Shown: piece by piece, positions 8,595-16,910 of the stretch
How positions within the stretch are numbered: the first letter of the stretch is position 1
Layout of the letters: every line of letters starts with the position of its first letter
Source: Lachnotalea glycerini
GTDB lineage: Bacteria > Bacillota > Clostridia > Lachnospirales > Lachnospiraceae
Assembly (NCBI RefSeq): GCF_003201285.1
Contig: NZ_QICS01000008.1
Span: 62,001 to 126,000 of the forward strand
Length of the DNA stretch: 64,000 nt
Direction: 5' to 3'
The notes under the pieces: generated by a model
The model's database searches: none
What the model saw: the letters and a program-made list of their open reading frames with translations, nothing else
Told to the model about the DNA's origin: nothing
Position numbers and translations under genes: made by a program

Positions 8595-9050
8595 GTGGAA
8601 TTAATTGAAATGATGAATGAGGAGTTAGTGAAGTTTGATTTTGAAGCAGACAGCAAAGAAGACGCCATTAATAAAATTGGAAATTTAATGTATGAAAGTA
8701 AAATAGTCAGTGATAAAGAAAAATATATAGAAGGTGTTTTTCAAAGAGAGAAAGAATGCTCAACGGGAATTGGGATGGGAGTTGCAATTCCACATTGCAA
8801 ATGCAATGCTGTCAATAAAGCAGCGTTTGCACTAATCAAACTTAAAAATGAAATGGAATGGAGTTCTTTGGATAATGAACCTGTTAAATATATTATCATG
8901 CTTGCAGCTCCAGACAATTCCGATAATATTCATTTAAAAATGTTATCTTTACTGGCAAAGAATTTAATGGAGGATGATTTTAGAAACAAGCTAATTGAAG
9001 CAGAATCCATTGAAACGATAAAAAATTTATTTAGGGAAGGAGAAAGATAA
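8595..9050 (+). CDS. PTS fructose-family EIIA component
   Basis: Carries phosphate from HPr to EIIB in a PTS sugar uptake system. The 151-residue PTS_EIIA_2 domain has its active His67 in GVAIPHCK. The start is GTG 8595, preceded by AAAGGAGGG. It is the first gene of the operon, 30 bases from the predicted promoter's -10, and is followed one base after its stop by EIIB. The substrate is a ketose-like sugar or polyol by family; it cannot be named from sequence. Confidence 0.93.
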   Translation: MELIEMMNEELVKFDFEADSKEDAINKIGNLMYESKIVSDKEKYIEGVFQREKECSTGIGMGVAIPHCKCNAVNKAAFALIKLKNEMEWSSLDNEPVKYIIMLAAPDNSDNIHLKMLSLLAKNLMEDDFRNKLIEAESIETIKNLFREGER

Positions 9051-9051
9051 G

Positions 9052-9360
9052 ATGTTTATTGTGTGTGTGACAAGTTGTCCGGTAGGTATAGCTCATACTT
9101 ATATGGCAGCCGCTAATTTAGAAAAAGCGGCAAAAGCATTTAACATTGAAGTAAAAGTTGAGACGCAAGGAGCGCAGGGGGTTGAAAATGAAATTACAAA
9201 GGAGGACATTCAAAGGGCAGATGGGTGTATCATTGCCAGTGATGTGAGAATTAAAAACAGTCAAAGATTTGAACCTATTCCAACACTTAATGTAAGCGTG
9301 AGTGAAGCAGTGAAAGATGCGAAAAGTATAATAGCAGAGTTAAAGGAGGCAATTGAATAA
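9052..9360 (+). CDS. PTS fructose-specific EIIB component
   Basis: Phosphorylates the incoming sugar at the EIIC pore. The 102-residue protein has the fructose-EIIB signature with the phospho-Cys9 in SCPVGIAHT and a conserved GAQG loop. It is a separate polypeptide, as in fructose/mannitol split systems. It sits between EIIA and EIIC with almost no spacing. Confidence 0.94.
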   Translation: MFIVCVTSCPVGIAHTYMAAANLEKAAKAFNIEVKVETQGAQGVENEITKEDIQRADGCIIASDVRIKNSQRFEPIPTLNVSVSEAVKDAKSIIAELKEAIE

Positions 9361-9362
9361 AA

Positions 9363-10451
9363 ATGGCTGAAATTAAGAGAAAAGGTAAAAACAAAAAGAA
9401 CCAGTTTATGTTTTTGAAAGATTCCATTATGACCGGAATTTCTTATATGATTCCTGTTATCGTAGGTGGCGGAGTTCTTCAGGCGATAGCAAAAATGCTT
9501 GGCGGCTATGATATTGGCAGTCATATGGATGAAATAGATACTTTAGCAAAAACAATTATGTTAATTGGACAAGCCTTAATGAGCTTTACTGTTCCGGCGA
9601 TCGCTGCTTTTATTGCATATGCAATGGCTGATAAGCCAGGTATAGCTCCTGGCTTGGCAATGGGAGCTTTGGCAAATACATTAAATACAGGATTTGTTGG
9701 CGGTCTAGTTGGTGGTATTTTAGTTGGTTATTTAGTAATTGCAATGAAAAAGATAAAAGTGCCAAAGGTACTATCCGGAATTATGCCAATTTTAGTAATA
9801 CCAGTAGTGGTAACCTTAGTATCCGGACTATTGATGTATTATGTATTTGGAATTCCAATTAAAGGTTTTATGACAGCATTAACAAGCTTTTTAACCTCAT
9901 TAAGCGGAGGCTCAAAGTTCTTATTTGGAGCAGTAATTGGAGCAATGATTTGTGCAGATCATGGCGGTCCTATTAATAAAACAGCGGCCTTATTTGTAAA
10001 TGGATTAAATGCAGACGGTTTCTTAATTCCTACTTCTGCAAAAATGTGCGCTGGTATGACTGCACCTTTGGGAATTGCACTTGCAACATTTCTAGGAGGT
10101 AAAAAGAAATTTAGTGATGGAGAAAGAGAGCAGGCAAAATCTTTGGTAGTATTATCTGCTTGTTATGTACAAGAAGGAGTAATTCCGTTTTTGATGAAAG
10201 ATCCGGTACGTGTTGCAATTTCTTGTATGACTGGAGGAGCGATTACAGGCGGCTTATGCATGATGTCAGCACTAGAATCTCCAGCGGTACACGGAGGTGC
10301 CTTTGTTATCGCAATGACCTCTAATCCTCTCATGTTTATAGGATATTGGTTTTTGGGAGCATTTATCACAGGAGGCTTGTATGCAGTACTTAGACGACCT
10401 TTGCCAGAAGGATACGTAGATGATGAGGACATGAATTCACCACTTATTTAG
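9363..10451 (+). CDS. PTS fructose-specific EIIC permease
   Basis: The membrane channel of the PTS. It has 362 residues with about nine hydrophobic segments, beginning with the family start LKDSIMTGISYMIPVIVGGG. The loop CADHGGPINKTA matches the conserved substrate-site GGPVNK region of fructose EIIC. It follows EIIB by two bases and ends 86 bases before the aldolase, with a hairpin between. Together with HPr and EI downstream it makes a complete phosphorelay. Confidence 0.93.
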   Translation: MAEIKRKGKNKKNQFMFLKDSIMTGISYMIPVIVGGGVLQAIAKMLGGYDIGSHMDEIDTLAKTIMLIGQALMSFTVPAIAAFIAYAMADKPGIAPGLAMGALANTLNTGFVGGLVGGILVGYLVIAMKKIKVPKVLSGIMPILVIPVVVTLVSGLLMYYVFGIPIKGFMTALTSFLTSLSGGSKFLFGAVIGAMICADHGGPINKTAALFVNGLNADGFLIPTSAKMCAGMTAPLGIALATFLGGKKKFSDGEREQAKSLVVLSACYVQEGVIPFLMKDPVRVAISCMTGGAITGGLCMMSALESPAVHGGAFVIAMTSNPLMFIGYWFLGAFITGGLYAVLRRPLPEGYVDDEDMNSPLI

Positions 10452-10477
10452 ACATTATAAAGAAAACAGTAGACATA

Positions 10478-10521
10478 AGATAACCTTTTCTAGCGGTTAA
10501 AGAAGAAAGAAAAGGTTATCT
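10478..10521 (+). repeat. Perfect 14-bp inverted repeat inside the PTS operon
   Basis: AGATAACCTTTTCT (10478-10491) and AGAAAAGGTTATCT (10508-10521) can form a hairpin with a 16-base loop, ending six bases before the aldolase RBS. There is no T tail, so an mRNA-stability or translation-control element is likelier than a terminator. Confidence 0.7.
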
Positions 10522-10536
10522 ATCGTGGAGGTAATT

Positions 10537-11421
10537 ATGTATGTATCAATGAAAGACATGCTTTGGCATGCACATGACAATAACTATGCAGTAATGGCAA
10601 TTAATTGTGTCAATATGGAACAGGCGAAAGCAATTATTGAGTCAGCACAAGAGGAGCATTCCGCTGTTATTATTAATATTTCACCTAGACAGATGAAAGC
10701 ACACGGATATCCAGAAATATTAGCTCCAATGATTAAGAATATGGCAGAACGTGTGAATGTACCAGTTGCATTTAACTTAGATCATGGTGTTAATTATGAG
10801 GATATTACCAGAGTGATTCATTGCGGATTTTCCAGTGTCATGATTGATTCTTCTAGTTTTTCATTTGAAGAAAATATAAAAAGGACATCAGTCGTAGCAA
10901 GAATAGCACACGCTAACGGGCTTTCCTGTGAAGCGGAGTTAGGTCATGTTGGTATTGCGGCACAAGAGGATAACAAAAATCAAGACTTATATACAAATCC
11001 CGAACAGGCAAAAGAGTTTGTGGATAAGACACAGTGTGATTGCCTGGCTGTTGCAATCGGAACGGCGCATGGAAGCTATCCAAAGGATTTTGTTCCTAAG
11101 TTGGATTTTGACAGATTAAAAGTATTAAAAGAAACATTGAAGATGCCTTTAGTGCTTCATGGAGGTTCTGGAGCAGGTGATGAAAACATTAAAAAAGCAG
11201 TAGAATGCGGAATCAACAAGATTAATGTATGCACAGATTTTTTTAAGCATGCGCAAAATGCCATGGCAATTGCATTAAAGGAGAATCCAAATATAGATTA
11301 TATGGATGTGAATATGATAGCAGAAGACGAAATGAAGAAGTTTATTAAAAATTATATGAGATTAATAGGCTCTGATCATCGCTATTATTTTGAAGAAAAT
11401 GTAGTTATTGAATTAGATTAG
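10537..11421 (+). CDS. Class II ketose-(bis)phosphate aldolase
   Basis: Zinc-dependent aldolase of the FbaA/GatY/KbaY family, splitting a ketose phosphate to DHAP and an aldehyde. ATG 10537 is chosen because GGAGG sits at 10527-10531; an upstream in-frame GTG at 10525 overlaps that RBS. It has 294 residues. Visible motifs are NLDHG (catalytic Asp and Zn His), CEAELGHVG, AVAIGTAHG, the second metal His in LHGGSGAGD, and the phosphate-binding KINVCTD. The operon has no phosphofructokinase, so the PTS product may go straight to this aldolase as a ketose-1-phosphate. That last step is inference. Confidence 0.9.
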   Translation: MYVSMKDMLWHAHDNNYAVMAINCVNMEQAKAIIESAQEEHSAVIINISPRQMKAHGYPEILAPMIKNMAERVNVPVAFNLDHGVNYEDITRVIHCGFSSVMIDSSSFSFEENIKRTSVVARIAHANGLSCEAELGHVGIAAQEDNKNQDLYTNPEQAKEFVDKTQCDCLAVAIGTAHGSYPKDFVPKLDFDRLKVLKETLKMPLVLHGGSGAGDENIKKAVECGINKINVCTDFFKHAQNAMAIALKENPNIDYMDVNMIAEDEMKKFIKNYMRLIGSDHRYYFEENVVIELD

Positions 11422-11437
11422 CTTAGATAAAAGGGTG

Positions 11438-11467
11438 AAAAGGATTACAATCTGATTCATCCTTTTT
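11438..11467 (+). terminator. Short terminator-like hairpin between aldolase and HPr genes
   Basis: AAAAGGAT and ATCCTTTTT flank a 13-base loop. With an eight-base stem it may only attenuate, since the HPr and EI genes follow and have no clear promoter of their own. Confidence 0.55.
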
Positions 11468-11503
11468 GAACATAAATATTAAAAACAGAAAGAAGGAAAA
11501 ATT

Positions 11504-11767
11504 ATGGTGAAATCAAGTATAACAGTAACAAACGAATCAGGCTTACATTTAAGACCGGCATCAGAATTAACTAAGCTTTCACATTCTTTAAATTCAGATA
11601 TAACAATTATTCATAAGGATCAGAAAGTCAACCCTAAGAGTGTATTAAATCTTATGAGTGCTGGAATTACAAAAGGAGCTACCATTGAAATAAGATGTGA
11701 AGGTGAATCAGAGATAGAGGATCTACAAAAGCTTTTAGCTGCTATTGCCAGCGGACTTGGAGAATAG
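11504..11767 (+). CDS. HPr-family phosphocarrier protein
   Basis: Passes phosphate from EI to EIIA. The 87-residue protein has the phospho-His15 in GLHLRPAS and the Ser46-region motif PKSVLNLMSAG, so both control sites are kept. It is encoded with its own EI next to a sugar-specific EII, suggesting a dedicated relay rather than the general HPr of the cell, which is normally encoded elsewhere. Confidence 0.92.
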   Translation: MVKSSITVTNESGLHLRPASELTKLSHSLNSDITIIHKDQKVNPKSVLNLMSAGITKGATIEIRCEGESEIEDLQKLLAAIASGLGE

Positions 11768-11779
11768 GAGGTTTGTTTC

Positions 11780-13468
11780 ATGATTAAGGTATCAGTAAGC
11801 AAAACAACTGCAAAAGGATATGCGACAGGGCAGGCATATATTGTAAGACAGCAAGAAGTAACAATAGATCAGAATAAAATAACACAACAAGAAGTGCAAA
11901 GAGAAATTTATCGTTATGAGGATGCTGTATTAAAGGCAAAAGAAGAATTAAAAGAATTGGCAAAAAAGTCACCGATTTTTGAGGCACATATGATATTAGT
12001 AGAGGATATGATGCTATATGATGGTGTAGTAAATAAAATCAAGGATGAATTTAACAACGCAGAGGCCGCACTGCAACGAACAGGCAATGAATTTGTTGAA
12101 ATGTTTGAGAACATTGATGACGAATATATGAGAGAAAGAGCAACGGATATGAAAGATGTTACTTTTCGAATTATGCGCCATCTAAAGGGAATACCTGAAA
12201 ATGCTTTTTTGAATATGACAAAACCATGTATAGTGGTAGCGAATGATTTAACACCGTCAGAAGTATCGCAAATGAATATGAAATTTGTCGTAGGGTTAAT
12301 AACACAAGAGGGAGGAATTACAAGTCATGTTTCCATTATAGCAAAAAATATGGGGATTCCTTGCTTTGTTGGAGTTGATGGAATACTTGAAAAAGTGAAA
12401 TCGGATGATATAATTATTATGGATGCATTAGAGAGCGAAATATTGATTCATCCAGATGAAGCAACTATCAATCTATATGAAAAGTCTGCAATTGCTTATA
12501 GCCAAAGGCAGCAGGAAATTAAAAGAATGGGAAACCTCCCAAGCGTTACTGTCGATCAAAGGAAATTTTGTTTATGTGGTAATGTAGGGAGCTTAGAAGA
12601 TATAAAACAAGCTATTTTACAACCTATTGATGGAATTGGTTTGTTTCGAAGCGAATTTCTTTATATGGAAAAGGATCATTTTCCAACAGAGCAGGAGCAG
12701 TTCGATGCATATCAAAATGCAGCTCTATTATTAGAAAAAAAAGAGCTTATTATACGGACTCTTGATATAGGAGGGGATAAAAAGCTAAAGTATTATGAAT
12801 TTATGAATGAGGAAAATCCGTTTTTAGGTTATAGAGCTATTCGGATCTGCTTAGATCAGCCAGAGATTTTTAAAACACAATTAAGAGCGATTCTACGTGC
12901 CAGTGCATATGGTAATATAAAAATAATGTTTCCAATGATAATCTCGTTAGAAGAACTGTACGAAGCAAAAAGAATTCTGGAAGCTTGCAAAGGGGAGCTT
13001 ACAAAGGAAGAAATAGACTTTGATAAAGACATAAAGGTTGGCATGATGATTGAAACACCAGCCTCGGTTTTTTTGGCAGAAGATTTTGCAAAGGAAGTAG
13101 ATTTTTTTAGTATAGGCACTAATGATTTAACACAATACATATTAGCTGTAGATCGTGGAAATCAAAAAATTGCAACGCTATATAATACTTATCATCCAGC
13201 GGTTCTTAGAGCCATCTATCATACTATCTTGTCTGGGCATAAACAGGGAATTTTAGTTGGAATGTGTGGAGAATTTGCCAGTGATAAAAAGGCCGCAAAA
13301 TTATTGTTGGGCATGGGACTGGATGAATTTAGTATGTCAGCTGCAGAAGTGGCAGATGTAAAATATGAGCTAAGGAAAACTAGCTTTCATAAAGTGCAGG
13401 AAATGTTAAACGAGGTATTAAATGCCTCATCAGTCGAAGAGGTATTAAACTTAATTGTAGATTTATAA
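11780..13468 (+). CDS. ptsI: PTS enzyme I (phosphoenolpyruvate-protein phosphotransferase)
   Basis: Starts the PTS by taking phosphate from phosphoenolpyruvate. It has 562 residues, close to the family norm. An N-terminal HPr-binding helical region is followed by the phospho-His183 in GGITSHVSI, then the PEP-binding barrel with GIGLFRSEFLYM, TNDLTQYILAVDRG and the C-terminal Cys motif GMCGEFA. The RBS GGAGG precedes ATG 11780. It is the last gene of the six-gene PTS operon. It is probably a second, pathway-specific EI. Confidence 0.95.
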   Translation: MIKVSVSKTTAKGYATGQAYIVRQQEVTIDQNKITQQEVQREIYRYEDAVLKAKEELKELAKKSPIFEAHMILVEDMMLYDGVVNKIKDEFNNAEAALQRTGNEFVEMFENIDDEYMRERATDMKDVTFRIMRHLKGIPENAFLNMTKPCIVVANDLTPSEVSQMNMKFVVGLITQEGGITSHVSIIAKNMGIPCFVGVDGILEKVKSDDIIIMDALESEILIHPDEATINLYEKSAIAYSQRQQEIKRMGNLPSVTVDQRKFCLCGNVGSLEDIKQAILQPIDGIGLFRSEFLYMEKDHFPTEQEQFDAYQNAALLLEKKELIIRTLDIGGDKKLKYYEFMNEENPFLGYRAIRICLDQPEIFKTQLRAILRASAYGNIKIMFPMIISLEELYEAKRILEACKGELTKEEIDFDKDIKVGMMIETPASVFLAEDFAKEVDFFSIGTNDLTQYILAVDRGNQKIATLYNTYHPAVLRAIYHTILSGHKQGILVGMCGEFASDKKAAKLLLGMGLDEFSMSAAEVADVKYELRKTSFHKVQEMLNEVLNASSVEEVLNLIVDL

Positions 13469-13507
13469 CGTGTGATATGAAATTCGTATTGATACCTGAT
13501 TCTTTGC

Positions 13508-13566
13508 TTTTTATTCTATAGAAATACTTGGTTTTGAGAAAGTGAGTGAATTCTATAGAATAAAAA
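13508..13566 (+). repeat. Hairpin of the dispersed repeat family, variant arms
   Basis: TTTTTATTCTATAGAA and TTCTATAGAATAAAAA are perfect inverted arms separated by 27 bases, followed by a short segment like the element core (TGTGCGGGATGCA). It resembles the TTTTATTTCATAGGAA arms elsewhere. It lies 40 bases after ptsI. The remaining stretch to 13846 contains a frame open from 13736 whose peptide (GDVLPWEEVL) may be part of the next gene or a relic. Confidence 0.6.
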
Positions 13567-13846
13567 TCATTCTGTGCGGGATGCAGAACTAAAATTCAAA
13601 AAATAGAGAAAATTATAGGAGCCTATATAGAAAATAGCATGATACATTATGCATTTAAAACTGCAATGGCAGGACAAAATTATATATTGTATTACATGGT
13701 ATATTGTTGTATTATAAAATGAAATAATCATATGATTGACAGGGAATCCATTACTAAGACAAGAAGGAGATGTTCTTCCATGGGAAGAGGTTTTAGCAGA
13801 ACAGCCAAGAACTGTCTTTTTAAACAATTACGTTTTGGGGGTTACT

Positions 13847-14458
13847 ATGTTAGATAAATCAGTGCCATATAAGCGTATTATCATGCAATTAGATCATAAG
13901 AATAATAATATTAATGAGGAGATTCATTTGCCGGAGGGCTATTCCTTTCGAATGTACAAACCGGGTATGGAAGAAGATTGGGCCATAACAGAGGTTGAGG
14001 TGCTAGAATTTGACAATAGAGAGAAAGCCCTTGCGTATTTTAGAACTGATTTAATTCCTTATCAAGAACAGCTTAAAAAGAGAATGGTATTTATAGTAAA
14101 TCAGGAGGGCATAGCGGTTGCGAATGCATGCGCATGGTATGTTAATTATAAGGGCAGACATCAGGCACAAGTGCACTATGTAGCAGTACGTCCAAAATAT
14201 CAGGGAATGGGTCTTGGAAAAGCGGTTTTTATGAAAGTATTATCTGCATTTACGAAAGTTGAACCGGATGAAGATATTTATTTACATACTCAGACCTGGA
14301 GTCATAAAGCGATTCGAATGTATCTCAAAATGGGCTTTCGACTCATCACAGATGATAGAATAGGGTATCACGACTATCATTATGAGGAGGCGGTTAAAGT
14401 ATTGGAAACCGTATATGATGAGCAAATTATGAATCTGGTAAAAAAACGTATATCCTAG
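13847..14458 (+). CDS. GNAT-family N-acetyltransferase
   Basis: Transfers an acetyl group from acetyl-CoA to an unknown amine. The GNAT core is visible: VHYVAVRPKYQGMGLGKAV is the acetyl-CoA-binding Q/RxxGxG/A motif, followed by LHTQTWSHKAIRMYLKMGF. ATG 13847 is chosen because GGGGG precedes it and the family begins MLDKSVPYK. The frame is open further upstream to a TTG at 13736, adding 37 residues that do not look like a GNAT; the longer form cannot be excluded. It is a stand-alone gene with its own terminator. Confidence 0.8.
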   Translation: MLDKSVPYKRIIMQLDHKNNNINEEIHLPEGYSFRMYKPGMEEDWAITEVEVLEFDNREKALAYFRTDLIPYQEQLKKRMVFIVNQEGIAVANACAWYVNYKGRHQAQVHYVAVRPKYQGMGLGKAVFMKVLSAFTKVEPDEDIYLHTQTWSHKAIRMYLKMGFRLITDDRIGYHDYHYEEAVKVLETVYDEQIMNLVKKRIS

Positions 14459-14518
14459 TACAAATTTGAATTTTGTATGAAAAATATTTAGAAAAATAAA
14501 ATTTGTCATATCATACTG

Positions 14519-14554
14519 AAAACATCTTGATTCTTTTTTTCAATGATGTTTTTT
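14519..14554 (+). terminator. Rho-independent terminator after the acetyltransferase
   Basis: AAAACATCTTGA pairs with TCAATGATGTTTT (one bulge) and is followed by T residues. Confidence 0.8.
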
Positions 14555-14556
14555 AA

Positions 14557-14960
14557 TTTCTAGATTAGCCTGAAAGGTTTTGGAGAGGCTTAGGATGAAA
14601 GAAGTGAAGCAGTAAGTAAAATTTTTATGAATGAATCTTTCTCGTTTATAATAAATTAGATTATAAGAGAAAATATACAGAAAAAGCATTGAATTATAAG
14701 CAAGAGATGGAAACACTTAGAACCAAAACAATATATTAGATAAAAAGTAAAAACGATATTCTAGATCCATTTACGACATTTATTGGGCCGTTTCTAATCG
14801 GTGCAGTATGGCAATGATTTACAAAAAGCATAATGGACAGTCTTCAAATGCTATGCTATAATAGCCATAAATAATTTTATTTTCTATGAGAAAATTTTAC
14901 TAAAGCATCTATAGGCTTTATCTTAATAATAAAAATATAGTATAAACAAGAAAGAAATTA
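14557..14960. other. Intergenic stretch with possible decayed gene fragments
   Basis: No intact gene is seen. Two short plus-strand readings look protein-like: one containing KYTEKALNYKQEMETL (about 14660-14739), and one at 14740-14817 reading DPFTTFIGPFLIGAVWQ before a stop. They could be relics of a lost gene, but the evidence is only their composition. Confidence 0.3.
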
Positions 14961-14962
14961 AT

Positions 14963-15016
14963 AACACATTCCATATTCGATTTGGTAGAGGAATATAATC
15001 GAGTGTGGAATGTGTT
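14963..15016 (+). repeat. Inverted repeat just upstream of araM
   Basis: AACACATTCCA (14963-14973) and TGGAATGTGTT (15006-15016) are perfect inverted arms; a second CGAT/ATCG pair lies inside. No T tail follows, and the araM start is 50 bases downstream. A leader hairpin or an operator is possible. Confidence 0.6.
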
Positions 15017-15066
15017 AAAATGTTTTATTAAGTTATATGAATGAAGTGAAAAGTTAGGAGATTAGA

Positions 15067-16389
15067 ATGGATATAAGAAACTGGAACGATTATTTAAATA
15101 CAGACATTGAATGTAACTGTGGAAAAACACACAGATGCGATATAGATAAAATTATAATAGAAGAGGGTGCAATTTCTAAATTATCGGAAATTATTATGTC
15201 AGGCTTTTACCACAATACGTGTGTAGTATGTGATAGTACAACAGAGGAAGCGGCAGGGAGGTTGGTTTATCAGGAATTAAGGAGTAACTTAATTCAATTT
15301 GAACCAATTATATTAAGAGATAAGGAACCAATTGCGGATGAAAAAAGTATTGGAGATATTTTAGTTCATATTGCGCCAAAATGTGATTTGATTATTGCAG
15401 TAGGATCGGGAACGATTAATGATTTATGTAAATTTATAAGCTACAAAATGGGAATTGATTATATCATTGTAGCGACTGCACCATCTATGGATGGTTATGC
15501 GTCTAATGTTTCTGCATTAATCGTTAATCATTTAAAATGTACCTATGAAGTGGGGCGTCCAAAGGCTATTATAGCAGATACAAATATTCTGGCTGAGGCT
15601 CCATTCGCTATGATAACTGCTGGAGTAGGGGATATTTTAGGAAAATATGTATGTCTTGCTGATTGGAAATTATCAAATATTGTAACAGGAGAATATTATT
15701 GTTGCTTTGTGGAAGCACTTGTTAGAGATTCGTTGGAAATGGTAGTTGCAGCAATTAGTAAGATAAATGAGCGGGATAAGGATGCAATAACAGCAATCAT
15801 GGAAGCTTTGGTATTATCGGGAATAGCGATGAGCTATATAGGTAATTCAAGGCCGGCGTCTGGAAGTGAGCATCATCTATCTCATTTTTGGGAATTATCC
15901 TTTCTGCAAAGCAATCGGCCATGTGCTTTACATGGGACGAAAGTTGCAGTTGGAACCGTGATTGCATTAAAGTTGTATGAGCGTTTAAATGTCAATTCGT
16001 TTCGTTGTGATTGTTTAAGTGCTCCTAATTTTAATGAAGAAAAGTGGAAAGAAAGCATTAATAAAGTATATGGATTAGCAGCAAAAGAAGTAATTGAATT
16101 AGAGGAAAGTGTACATAAAAACAGCAATGATGAGGTGCAATTAAGAAGAGATGCAATCTATAAGCATAGTAATGAAATTCATATGTTAATCGATAAGCTG
16201 CCTGATTCAGAAGAAATAAAGCAACTGCTTGATTCTATTTTTGCACCATATTTACCAAAGCAGATTCAAGTTGATGATGAATTGGTGTCTAATGCTATAT
16301 TATATGCAAAAGAATTAAGAAATCGATATGGAATTTTACAGCTTCTATTTGATATAGATGAATTAGAAAAATTTGCTCTATATAATTGA
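15067..16389 (+). CDS. araM: Glycerol-1-phosphate dehydrogenase, AraM type
   Basis: Reduces DHAP to sn-glycerol-1-phosphate with NAD(P)H; in Bacillus the homologue supplies heptaprenylglyceryl phosphate synthesis. The 440-residue protein has the cofactor motif VGSGTINDLCKF, the signature ATAPSMDGYASN, and metal-binding His residues in SGSEHHLSHFWE and CALHGTKVAVG. RBS is TAGGAG before ATG 15067. It sits alone after a hairpin leader and before a ferredoxin. Its substrate DHAP is also the expected product of the aldolase upstream, which may be a link or chance. Confidence 0.88.
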   Translation: MDIRNWNDYLNTDIECNCGKTHRCDIDKIIIEEGAISKLSEIIMSGFYHNTCVVCDSTTEEAAGRLVYQELRSNLIQFEPIILRDKEPIADEKSIGDILVHIAPKCDLIIAVGSGTINDLCKFISYKMGIDYIIVATAPSMDGYASNVSALIVNHLKCTYEVGRPKAIIADTNILAEAPFAMITAGVGDILGKYVCLADWKLSNIVTGEYYCCFVEALVRDSLEMVVAAISKINERDKDAITAIMEALVLSGIAMSYIGNSRPASGSEHHLSHFWELSFLQSNRPCALHGTKVAVGTVIALKLYERLNVNSFRCDCLSAPNFNEEKWKESINKVYGLAAKEVIELEESVHKNSNDEVQLRRDAIYKHSNEIHMLIDKLPDSEEIKQLLDSIFAPYLPKQIQVDDELVSNAILYAKELRNRYGILQLLFDIDELEKFALYN

Positions 16390-16440
16390 ATGATATCATT
16401 TAAAAATGGTTATAATTCTATTTAAAAAGGAGTGAACAAT

Positions 16441-16626
16441 ATGAAATTTTATGTAGAACCAGAAGTCTGTATTGGATGCGGTTTATGTGCCGAAACAGAG
16501 GCAGAAGTATTTAAAATGGATGATGATGGTAAAGCAGTAGCCTATCAAGAGTCAACCAATACGAACGAAGAGAGTGCAAAAGATGCAATGAATAGTTGTC
16601 CGGTAGATGCTATTTCTGACGTATAA
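16441..16626 (+). CDS. Small [4Fe-4S] ferredoxin
   Basis: A single-cluster electron carrier of 61 residues. The four cluster ligands are Cys10, Cys13, Cys16 and Cys53 (CIGCGLC and SCPVDAI), like the Thermotoga-type monocluster ferredoxins. ATG 16441 follows AAAGGAG; the GTG at 16432 overlaps that RBS. The protein is acidic. It is followed by a terminator. Confidence 0.93.
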   Translation: MKFYVEPEVCIGCGLCAETEAEVFKMDDDGKAVAYQESTNTNEESAKDAMNSCPVDAISDV

Positions 16627-16647
16627 TACTCACAAACGATAGATATG

Positions 16648-16692
16648 AAATCTCTTATCCGCAGATATTAATTTGGGGATAGGAGATTTTTT
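16648..16692 (+). terminator. Rho-independent terminator after the ferredoxin
   Basis: AAATCTCTTATCC pairs with GGATAGGAGATTT, followed by a T run. The T run merges with the next repeat arm. Confidence 0.88.
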
Positions 16693-16722
16693 ATTTCATA
16701 GAAGACCTTGTTGTTAACATAT
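16688..16722 (+). repeat. Truncated copy of the terminator-linked repeat
   Basis: TTTTTATTTCATAGAAGACC then TTGTTGTTAACATATAAAAG follows the terminator directly and matches the copy at 33.9 kb through its first 40 bases; the rest has been lost. Confidence 0.6.
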
Positions 16723-16848
16723 AAAAGAATTATTTAGCTTTAAGTCTATATTTTGATTTACATAAATTTCCAATCAAGTTAAATAATTAGTTATTTCATT
16801 AAAATAGTGTAGTCGAATATTAAATATTTAGAATTAACAAGAGTTACA

Positions 16849-16877
16849 TTGACGTTATTGTGGTCATTTGCTATAAT
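16849..16877 (+). promoter_or_regulatory. Sigma-A promoter of the chemoreceptor gene
   Basis: TTGACG, a 17-base spacer and TATAAT; the coding start is 33 bases downstream. Confidence 0.8.
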
Positions 16878-16910
16878 TTCTGATATTAATACATGTTCGG
16901 AGGGAGCAAT

